Assembly (NCBI GenBank): GCA_905116865.2
Contig: CAJHNH020008566.1
Coordinates: 222,501 to 286,500 of the forward strand
Length of the DNA stretch: 64,000 nucleotides
Source of the DNA: Candidula unifasciata
Lineage: Eukaryota; Mollusca; Gastropoda; Stylommatophora; Geomitridae
Reading direction: 5' to 3'
The position numbers were made by a program, and so were the translations under genes. The notes under the pieces are model-generated. The model was given only the letters and a program-made list of their open reading frames with translations. It was not told the DNA's origin and searched no databases. Shown piece by piece: positions 23,001-35,000 of the stretch. Each line of letters opens with the position of its first letter. Position 1 is the stretch's first letter.

Positions 23001-26000
23001 CTTCTGTCGGCACCTTTCCATTTCTCCAAGAGATGGTGTTGTATTGTGCTACAGAGATGCACAAGAGTTGGAGCCAGTTCCTCCCTCCAGGATTGCTGTC
23101 TGTAGGAACATCTCACTTCTACAAATTCTGGAAACCTTCTTTAACTTTATATATCACAGTTATATTGGGGCCCCTCAAAACCGTGATGAAGTAAGCTGTA
23201 GCCCTGTATGGGTGGGTCGAGCCTATGGTGATGGTGAATGTTGCTAGCAAGACCTGGTAGTGTTCAGAAAAGTTGTTCCATATAGAATACAGGCAGCGTC
23301 CGTGGCTTAGACGCTGCGAGTCCAATTGGTAATTTCAATGTACCGCGATCAAAAGCCACTGCTGGCGTCATGGATTTTTATCATGGTATGGGGTGTCACA
23401 GTTCGACCCAGCCTAAAATAGGTACCATGATGTATGTCCTGGGGAGGTAAAGACGGTCGGCGTAATGCTGACCCTACCTAGTGCCCATCGGTCTGTAAAA
23501 ATATGGGTGCTTTTCCCATATAGCTAATACTCCTAAAGGCTTCAAAAGGGATCTTTACATTTACTATACAGAACCGAGAATTCCAAGATCACTGATGATG
23601 ACAGTGCATCTGCTTAATGTGCTTCTTACTCGAGTGCTCAACTCTCAACTTTTCTGCAATCATTTTTTTTACCAGTAAAATCCTTATTTCGTTCCTGACT
23701 TTCCACCTCCGTACAACAGTTCATGGCATCCTGTTACCGCCAGTCCATCTCATTACCTGCATCATTAATGTTCCACTTGCAGACCACTTTATACTGTTGT
23801 AGACGTCAACCTCCACATCATCTACCCATCTCTAATTCACCATAGATTCCACAGATTATGTCTTTGTGGACCATTGCTAAAGCCTGGGCAATATCGTAGA
23901 GATAATGTGTTGCAAATGCAGCATGGTCCCTCTTCCTGCCTTTTTTACTTCAGAGGAAAGGTAATAAAAAATACATTTTTAACAAAGCATGCTGCAGAAG
24001 CTGTCTGGTCAGGAGACCAGAGCTGTGTCTGTCCACCTTTGGGAGCTTTCCTCCTAGACCAGAGCTGTGTCTATCCACCTTTGGGAGCTTTCCTCCTAGA
24101 CCAGAGCTGTGTCTATCCACCTTTGGGTGCTTCTCTCCTAGACCAGCTACAGGAGACCAGAGCTGTGTCTGTCCACCTTTGGGTGCTTCCCTCCTAGACC
24201 AGAGCTGTGTCTGTCCACCTGTGGGTGCTTCCCTCCTAGACCAGCTACCAGCCAAGGCTAGCTGCCTGGTTTGCCTTGCCATAACATTGTGTTCAGGTTG
24301 CATTTCTTTATCCTAGGACAAAGCTAGTAGGCTAGTATTCTTCTGCAGCACTCCTCCACCTGCAGTTGTTGCCACAATGTGGATTGGCAGCTTTTGTGTA
24401 CACAACCATAAAGAAGACAAGTGGTGTCAACTACTTTCGTGCAGTAGTTTAGTCAGAGAACAGGTCTTACAGACTACTGTTTTATGAAAGCTCAGCTAAA
24501 TCTGACCTAGACTTGACTACAGCTAATACATTTGTGTAGCTGTCATAAATGTTTTGTTCAGTCTAGTATCTAGTTCATGTAACTGTTATGTGCATCTGCA
24601 ACATCAACAATTCAGAAAGATTCATGACTTTTTTTGTACAGAGAAAGGCAGACAAGGAGGTAACTTGCATGTTTTGAATATTATTGGACATTTTACAACT
24701 TCTTTTACTGTAAAATCCAGTTTATGTTTTGGAGAAACTAGTTTCTGGAAAGATGTGGTAGAATTAAATTCCTAGTTTATTAAAGACCGCTGTTGAAGAA
24801 AAAATTGTAACATATTTTTTTATCTTGTATTTTTAATATAAATGAGTTAACCCTACCAGACCTCTGGCCCTGAACCTAACTGCCCCCTAAACCTGAGCTC
24901 CTGGGCATTAACGCGAAAAAACAAAACATGATATACAAAAATATTAGTTACATGCAAACAAGTGGCTAGAATCAGATGAAACTTAGAGACACTGTAGAAA
25001 ATAGGTTTACTTTTTATCTAGCGCAAATATTACACCTTTATGTGCTAAACCACCCAGCAGGATCAATCTTGTTTCACTTCAGCTGTGAACGTATTCTTCA
25101 TGAAATTATGAATCCGCAGAGTCTGAATCAACTAAAGTATTGATCACCTGTTGGACTTTGAAAAGCCTAGACCTACTTTACTTTCCTGTCAAAGTGCTTG
25201 GTTCATCAATCGCTTGTGTTATTGTGAATTTTCAGAATGTTTTCACGTAAATCAACATAAATTTAATTCAAACACATTCAGGTGGACATCTAGGAAGACT
25301 ATCGACGAGATCTGATTATGATTGGCTAGTTATTTTTAGTTCGTGATGCACTGGCTTCTCAAAGTACGCAAATTCCTGACATTGAGGGACAGCGGTTTAG
25401 CGGCAGTTTAGGAAATTCCCGTAATAGTGGGCCAGCGGTCTGGTAGAGTTGAAGGTCAGAAACTGGTTTTTTTTTTGGGCAAGTGACATAATTTGTTATA
25501 ACTTGTTTTTCATCAAATGGGCAATATTTGTGTTAATTCCATGAACCATTTGTTCACATTAGAAATCAGTTCATAGAAAGGGCAGCAAATCTGAAATGTA
25601 AAGAAATTTCCACTAATTGGGATTACCGTTTATCCCCCAAGAAAAGATCTTTTACAGCATTGACAACTTAGCATGTGTCTGTTTAAAGAATGCTAGACCG
25701 AATATAAACATGTATATCCGGTAATAGGTGTGGTAGGAAACTGTTTATCTAAAGGGAAGTTAATCTGTTCTTCAAACCAAAACCATTTTGTAATCATGAC
25801 TGATGTTTTTCTGTTTAATACTTATCTGTTATCTATACATTATATATATGTTTAAATAGAATATGGTAATCTCTTGCATGTTGTTGACTTTCCCATTATG
25901 TTGTGTGGGACTTGCCTACACCCAAACACCTCTTGACATAGAGCGGGACACACTTCACAAGAATTAGCCATCTTATTAATTAGAAACAGAATTACATTAT

Positions 26001-29000
26001 CGAGGAAACTCTTAGGTTAATAATAGAAGAAATAATAAAGCATAAACTAACAGAAACTAACAAAAGTACACAAAACACATAAGCAAAAGTAAGAAATATG
26101 ATCAGTGAAGACAAGAAACAATATGTCATCAATGAATGTAACAAAGTAGAGCATCTCCAGCAATAGGGTAGGGACAGAGAAATGTTCAAAGAGATCTGCA
26201 TTTTACCATCAATAATGTAATAAATGATGAAAATGATCATACTTTGATGGGGAGTAAAGACATATTAGAGAGGTGGAAAGAGTACTGCGGAGAAATGTAC
26301 AACAGGCAGGTCAGGTAGTAGAGCTGAAGTTAAAGAGAAAGTACCTGAGCCTTAGAGGAAGTAAGAGCAGCAATACCGAATCTGAGATCAGGAAAAGCTC
26401 CAGGATGTGATGACATACCAATACAGGCAGGGGGAGTAGACAGTGTCAATATATGTCAGGGGAGTAGACAGTGTCAATATACGTCAGGGAAGTAGACAAT
26501 GTCAATTTACGTCAGGGGAGTAGACAGTGTCAATATACGTCAGGGGAGCAGCCATTGTCAATATACGTCAGGGGAGCAGCCAGTGTCAATATATGTCATG
26601 CACTGTGTGTGAAAATCCGAAACAGTGCTGACTGACACAAAGTATGGGAAAGAACAAGCTACATTCGTCTCCTGAAGAAAGTAAAACTTCAGTTACATAC
26701 CAACTATCATACTATAGCTCTGATGAGCCATGTCAGCAAAATCCTTCTGCAAATCTTGAAGGGGATTGAACAGAAACTAGAATATGGATTACCAGAAACA
26801 CAAGAGGTTTTAGATGTCACAGAGGAATAAGGGATCATATTTTCAACATGAGAATCATTTATAGAATATAGCAAGGCTTTTGACTGTTCAACACAAAAAG
26901 CTGAGGCATATACTGAAATGCTTGTGATTCCCAACATATTTGATACATCTAATAGAATCTCTTAACCATGAACAACAAGCAGCAGTCAGAGTAGCTGGCG
27001 AAACATTGGACTGGTTTGAGGTGCAGAGATGAGTAAGACGAGGCTGCATTCTCTCTCCATCCCTTTTTAAAATATGAAAATATAATGAGAAATACAATTA
27101 GTGAAAAGATCTATGACAGCTTTGATCCACTCACGGTTGGAGGTACACCTATCCAAGAACCCAAATATGCAGGCGACACAGCTCTCCTTTCCAACAGTAT
27201 TTAGGACTTAGGAAAATTAATTTTGACAGTCAAAAAGCACAGTGAAGAAAAGAATCTATTTCTGATTTAAAAAACAAAAATGATGTCTATAATGAATATA
27301 TCTCACCAGTCATTCAAAACAACAATGAAGACACTGAAAATGTCACAAACATTGAATATATTTAGGCTCAGCGATAAACAACCATGGCCACTGCACAAAA
27401 GAAGTCAGAAAAATACTTGAGCAATGCAGAGGCTAAACAGTATGAAGAACCTATGGCATAGCACCTGCAAGTAAGTTAAAGTAAATATTTTAAGATCCTG
27501 CATCTTTCCCATGGCAACCTATGGATGTCAATCATGGACTCTCACTTTTGAAGTGAAATTTCACAGAAAGGTTCTTAGAATACCGTGGACCAGCCTGAGC
27601 TGAACATCAAGGAGAACTGATTCATAAACAGCATCCTGCCTGAGCTAAACATCAAGAAGAACTGATTCATAAACAGCATCCTGCCTGAGCTAAACATCAA
27701 GGAGAACTGATTCATAAACAGCATCCTGTCTGAGCTAAACATCAAGGAGAACTGATTCCTAAACAGCATCCTGCCTGAGCTAAACATCAAAGAGAACTGG
27801 CACATAAACAGCATCCTGTCTGAGCTAAACATCAAGGAGAACTGGCTCATAAACAGCATCCTGCCTGAGCTAAACATCAAGGAGAACTGGCTCATAAACA
27901 GCATCCTGCCTGAGCTAAACATCAAGGAGAACTGGCTCATAAACAGCATCCTGCCTGAGCTAAACATCAAGGAGAACTGGCACATAAACAGCTTCCTGCC
28001 TGAGCTAAACATCAAGGAGAACTGGCACATAAACAGCATCCTGCCTGAGCTAAACATCAAGGAGAACTGGCTCATAAACAGCATCCTCTTGTAAAAGCTG
28101 AGGTATTTTGGAGATGTCAAGTTGTGGAGTTGTCAAGTTTTGGACATGTGAAATTGTGGAGATGTCAAGTTTTGGAGATGTCAAGTTTTGGACATGTCAA
28201 GTTTTGGACATGTCAAGTTTTGGAGATGTCAAGTTTTGGAGATGTCAAGTTTTGGACATGTGAAATTGTGGAGATGTCAAGTGCCAGCTTGATCTGGAGA
28301 GAACGCTGATGGAGGGTGTAGTTTTCAGAAAAAGATGCAGAAGCTGACCTCCATGAAGGTGGATACAAGACATTGAAGATGCAGTGGCTGTGAAAGCACT
28401 CAGGGCTGGAGAAGTGGCTAGAGAAAGAGAGACTTTCAGGCCTGCCGGACAGAGAGTGACCTTCTGTAAAGTACATGGTGATTAATGATGATGAGTCATC
28501 TTTGTGTCCAGGGAGATGCAGGCTTCTTTAGAAGTGTCATCAGTGTAGTTATGCACTGCTTCGACCCAATGAATAAATGATAAAATAGGTCATCACTTGC
28601 GTCTGTAGTTACGCACTGTTTTGGCGCTAAGAATAATAAAATAGGTCACCACTTGCGTCTAAATTGTTTTAGGGAAAACAAAGGAGAGGAACTTCACACC
28701 CATTTCTTGAAATGGGAAATATTGATGTTTCTCTCCTTACTGCAACATGTGCTCCCTGGATACATTTTCTTTAGGAGTTACATGTGAAATTGCAGCTTAT
28801 ACCACCTGTCCATGTGATAACACATTGCAGGTTATACCGCCTGTCCATGGGATAACACAACTAGCAAATTATTTGACAGTGTCACTTACACTACCTCTCA
28901 ATGGCATAGAACAACTAGCAGATTATTTGACAGTGTAACCTATACTGCCTGTCAATGGGATAACACAACTAGCAGATTATTTGAAAGTGTCACCTATAAT

Positions 29001-32000
29001 GCCTCTCAATGGCATAGAACGAACGAACGAACTTTATTTTCAAAGGGTCACAAATTGGGCACGCAGGCCCGTCTTACATTCGGCCCTTCCAGTCAACCAT
29101 CTTTCGCACAGCAGTTGTATTTTACTAATAAAGCATGTTATGATCATATGATGTTATGCATATTATGAATATTATAAAAGAACACAAAAGCATGAGTTGT
29201 AAAGTGCATGCAAAAACCCACGCGTGCATACATACACCCACATACATACGCTCACCCACTCTCTTACACACACAAACATGCATGCATACTTTACATACAT
29301 ACATACACAGATACATACAAACAAACATGCATACACACATACACACAGGCATACGTACACACAAACATACATACATAAATACAAACATACATACATATAT
29401 TCATACATACATACGTAATACAGGCATACACACATACAGTCATAAATACAGTCATGCATGGAGACACACACATGCACACACGGACACTCCCACAGAGACA
29501 TACACACACTCAGACAAAAATACAGACACACACACAGACACTTACATGTAAACACACACAGGGAAACACACAGCACACATATTTACATTCGTGCTCACAC
29601 ACTGACACACACACCACACATACGCAGACAAACATGCAGACACATACATACAGCCACATAGACACACACGCAGTCAAACATACACACACACAAATACAGA
29701 CAAACAGGCAGACAAACACATACTGACACCCACAGGGACAAACACGCAGAAATGCATAATCATTCAAACATATAGAAATACACACGCAGACACATATATT
29801 CAGCACGCACAGACATATACTCTGACATGCAGACACATACAGACAACAAAGGGGCACACACAACACACACAGAGAAACACACATAGACACGCACAGACAG
29901 ACAGACACATGCTGACACATACACTCACGCAGACAGACATACAGACACCCACACACAGAGATACATACATACAGCCTCATAGACACACCCGCAGACAAAA
30001 CACATAAACATACACAGGCAAACATGAAGACAAACACATACGGGGACACACACAGACACAAACGCAGATATACACACAGTCACATCAAATATGCAGAAAA
30101 ACACCGAGACACATAGAACAAATAGCAGATGAAGTCTAGCTACAGCCTGCACTTGTAATGTATATGAATGCTTGGACATGGATGTCTACTTATGCTGTAT
30201 CTAGAAGACATGATCCTTGTCACCATTACTATGGAAGCCACATAGTAGCCTTGTTGGCTGTCTTTACAATATAATTAAAAAGTTGAACTGGGAAGAAGCA
30301 GCTGAGAGAAAAAAAAGATGTTGTAAAGAACTGTTGATGACACATAAATGATTCAGTCAGGAGATCAGATGTTGGAAAGAACTGTTGATGACACTTAAAT
30401 GATTCAGTCAGGAGATCGGATGTTGGGAAGAACTGTTGATGACACTTAAATGATTCAGTCAGGAGATCAGATGTTTAAAAGAACTGTTGATGACACTTAA
30501 ATGATTCAGTCAGGAGATCAGATGTTGGGAAGAACTGTTGATGTCACTTAAATGATTCAGTCAGGAGATCAGATGTTGGAAAAAACTGTTGATGACACTT
30601 AAATGATTCAGTTCAGAGATCAGATGTTGGAAAGAACTGTTGATGACACTTAAATGATTCAGTCAGAAGATTTGATAATTAAAAAGTTAACCTTTGAACC
30701 TCAGATATCAGTGAACCCAGGTTCAGGCTTCCAGTCTGCTGGGAAGACTTTTGACATACCATTAATAAAAAATCTTCCGTCAAAGACTTACACTTGTACA
30801 AAATGATATAGTGATGGTCATTTTAAATTGTGTCACAAATCCCCCCGCCCCCCTTTCCCAGATGCCATTGTTAATATTTGTTGGTCATCTGGTCAGACTT
30901 TATAACTGAGACAGAAAAAGGAACGTAAGACAAATCAACAATTGAAGCAGTTAAAAGAAGAAGGCAAAAATGTGAGGATGAATGATGCGTTCACTCCAGG
31001 ACAGTTAGCGACATGTAGCCAGACATTCTCTGCATTGGAAATCACAAGCCAAGACAAAAGTGAAGGACTAAAGAGAACTTGAAGGTGGACCACAGAAAAT
31101 ACATTCCAAAACATGATTGAAATAAAGGAAAGAGCCTAACAGGTAAAACAATCAAGGAAAATTGTTGTCAACATACATCTAACTGGAAACATACATCCAT
31201 GCTGAGGATGATGATGATGATAATTTTGATAATATTTAAAAAACATGTTCTATTTAATTTGTGAAAAAGTTGACAATATCTTTTTAAAACGATGAATGAC
31301 CATGTTTTCTGTCATTTGTGTAACACTAGCGCCTGAAGCTTGCCACCTCCCGGCAAGTGGATCTTGACCTTCAGTCCGTTGTCAAGCGGTTTCACAAGCA
31401 TCAGATGCAAATGGAGCGGATGTCTTTCAAAGAGAAGATTGAGGAAGCCGAATTTCTGCAGCAGCAGAGGCAGAAAGATCGTCAATATTTGATTGACCGC
31501 TCACGCAAGCTGAGGGAGAAACAAGTTGAACTGATTGCAAAAATCAAGTTAGTGAAGTTTAAAATGTCATCACTGAGTATATGATGGTTGTTTAATGACA
31601 GTCACTTTATGACAGTCCTTAGATGACAGTCTTTAGATGACATTTCCTTGATGACAGTCACTCAACGACCATCCCTTGATGACAGTAAATGTATATTATT
31701 GTGTTGATGAATGTGTCAGTTTCATATGGCACTAGTTTTATATCTATGTATATATCATGGAGCATACATAAACCAACTCTCTCTTTCTCTCTCTTTACAT
31801 CTTAGACTTTCTCTCCACTGACACACTAACAGAGAGACTCGCACATTCAAAATTCAGTGTTTGAAATGACTGACTTTTGTTTGACAGTATCTAAGGGAGA
31901 CTAAAGTGTGCAATAAGAAGTCTCTAGTGAGTGAAGATAAAAAGGTGTGAACGAACGAACGAACAAACAAACTTTATTTTCAAAGGGTCACAAATTGGGC

Positions 32001-35000
32001 ATGCAGGCCCGTCTGACATTCGGCCCTTCCTAACACCCGTCTTTCACACAGCAATTGTTTTTTTTATCAGTCAAGCATGTTTTCTTCATCTCATAATATG
32101 CATATTATGAATATCAAGAAAAAAAAACAATGTGTGGTAAAATATTTGCGCACACTCACATGAGTGCACACACACACACACACATGCACTCACACACACA
32201 CATACATGCACATACAGACACAGACACACACAGATACACACACTCACACACACAATCACACACAGACACACATACACTCACACACAGACACACACACACA
32301 CAGACAGATGTATGCAGGACCAGGGATAAGCTGCATGCAATAGCAAAGGATAGGACAACCTGGTGTGAGTTAGTTGAGGGCCTATGCTCCGCTGGGGGAT
32401 AAAAGCAGAGATTAAGAAAAAGGAAAAAGGAACTTATGTTTAAAATGTTGTTAGATAAAGCATTTCTTTACTTACTATCTGGTTTTTTCTTGGCTGGTAG
32501 AATGCTCAGTCATTAAGTCATTCAAGAAGAGGTACATGAATCATTAGCATGCCATTCTGGCATATTGAAAATAAGTGCGATGAGCCAGTGTTTTCATGAG
32601 CAAAAATATTTAATTGTCAATTTCATGATGGTAACTTTTTCTACAAGAATATACCAGTTTGTTGAAGGCTATTTCTACAAGAATATACCAGTTTGTTTAA
32701 GGCAATTTCTACAAGAATATACCAGTTTGTTTAAGGCTATTTCTACAAGAATATACCAGTTTGTTTAAGGCTATTTCTACAAGAATATACCAGTTTGTTT
32801 AAGGCTATTTCTAGGAGATTTTTCTGAAAGATACTCGCACCTCTAGGGGAATAACAAACCAGGACCTTGGACTCATTAGAGCAATTCACTAGCCAGTATG
32901 CCAGCATGGTTGTTGTTGGTCTATGAATTCCAGAGAAATTTGACTAAAAAGCTCAACAAAATGGGAAAAAGGAAAACGTGCACAAAACAACACAACGTAA
33001 CGTTTCGGCCAGGCAGCCTTTTTCAAACACAAGTGGACTACACAAAAGAGGAATGGAGAGTATGTAGATCTCTAAGGGGTGACGTGAGCGACGTTTAAAA
33101 AATGTGATGCGGAATAAATGAAATAAAATAAAATAAACGATGGCTAAAAAATATAGTCACAATACTGGGAATAAAAGAAATGCAAGTGTTAATGATACAT
33201 AAATGATATTGATAAGAAATAGAATATGGTAATAATATGAAATAAAATAAAATAATTAACATTTAAAATGTAACAAGATTAGAACTATTTAGATGAAGGT
33301 ATGTTGGATATTGATACCTCTTGGACTAAGAACGCCAAGGCTGTGGATAAGGCGATTTTCCAAAGCGAGGCGGGTAGTATGATCGCCAGAGCAAGATTTT
33401 AATGCTGTGACAGATATGTCATCTTTACCGCTGTGGTCAGGGCTATTAAAATGAAGAGGGATTGGTTTGAGTGTCTTCTTGTCGATATCAGAGAGGTGTT
33501 CCCGGAAACGATCAGCTAGCTTCCTGTCAGTCTCCCCAATGTATGCCATGCTGCATCGTTTGCAGATAATTGCATAAATTACGTTGCGGGATTCGCAAGT
33601 AAAAGGTTCCCTAATTTGAAAAGAACCATTAGGGAAACTGACCGAAGAAGTCTGGACAACGAAAGGACATGTTTTGCAGGTGCTGCGTGAGCACTGAGTA
33701 GTCCCAAGAGGAAGTGCTGTTTGGATCGGTGGGAGTCGGCTTCGGACAAGTATGTCTTTAAGGTTGCGATCTCGTCCAACAATATCCAACATACCTTCAT
33801 CTAAATAGTTCTAATCTTATTACATTTTAAATGTTAATTATTTTATTTTATTTCATATTATTACCATATTCTATTTCTTATCAATATCATTTATGTATCA
33901 TTAACACTTGCATTTTTTTTATTCCCAGTATTGTGACTATATTTTTTAGCCATCGTTTATTTTATTTCATTTATTCCGCATCACATTTTTTAAACGTCGC
34001 TCACGTCACCCCTTAGAGATCTACATACTCTCCATTCCTCTTTTGTGTAGTCCACTTGTGTTTGAAAAAGGCTGCCTGGCCGAAACGTTACGTTGTGTAG
34101 TTTTGTGCACATTTTCCTTTTTCCCAACAGACGAGATCGCAACCTTAAAGACATACTTGTCCGAAGCCGACTCCCACCGATCCATACAGCACTTCCTCTT
34201 GGGACTACTCAGTGCTCACGCAGCACCTGCAAAACATGTCCTTTCGTTGTCCAGAATTCTTCGGTCAGTTTTCCTAATGGTTCTTTTCAAATTAGGGAAC
34301 CTTTTACTTGCGAATCCCGCAACGTAATTTATGCAATTATCTGCAAACGATGCAGCATGGCATACATTGGGGAGACTTTCAGGAAGCTAGCTGATCGTTT
34401 CCGGGAACACCTCTCTGATATCGACAAGAAGACCCTCAAACCAATCCCTCTTCATTTTAATAGCCCTGACCACAGCGGTAAAGATGACATATCTGTCACA
34501 GCTTTAAAATCTTGCTCTGGCGATCATACTACCCGCCTCGCTTTGGAAAATCGCCTTATCCACAGCCTTGGCGTTCTTAGTCCAAGAGGTATCAATATCC
34601 AACATACCTTCATCTAAATAGTTCTAATCTTATTACATTTTAAATGTTAATTATTTTATTTTATTTCATATTATTACCATATTCTATTTCTTATCAATAT
34701 CATTTATGTATCATTAACACTTGCATTTCTTTTATTCCCAGTATTGTGACTATATTTTTTTAGCCATCGTTTATTTTATTTTATTTCATTTATTCCGCAT
34801 TACATTTTTTAAACGTCGCTCACGTCACCCCTTAGAGATCTACATACTCTCCATTCCTCTTTTGTGTAGTCCACTTGTGTTTGAAAAAGGCTGCCTGGCC
34901 GAAACGTTACGTTGTGTTGTTTTGTGCACGTTTTCCTTTTTCCCAACAGACGAGATCGCAACCTTAAAGACATACTTGTCCGAAGCCGACTCCCACCGAT

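Larger units (their letters stand above)
25980..28460 (+). mobile_element. Decayed non-LTR retrotransposon (reverse transcriptase to C terminus) carrying three minisatellites
   Basis: Ordered reverse transcriptase blocks on the + strand, broken by stops and shifts: [13 protein letters not shown] (about 26,255-26,300), [13 protein letters not shown] (about 26,390-26,425), [20 protein letters not shown] (about 26,712-26,770), [10 protein letters not shown] (YADD box as YAGD, about 27,160-27,190), [11 protein letters not shown] (about 27,560-27,590) and a C-terminal [14 protein letters not shown] segment (about 28,290-28,340). Three tandem arrays (26,425-26,600; 27,590-28,095; 28,105-28,280) have expanded from its own codons. 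It sits in SPEF2 intron 3 in sense orientation. Confidence 0.8.

Noticed and set aside
29156..30179. His/Thr-rich and Cys/Val-rich frames on both strands
   Set aside because: Arise from CA-rich simple sequence; no start, splice or domain evidence.
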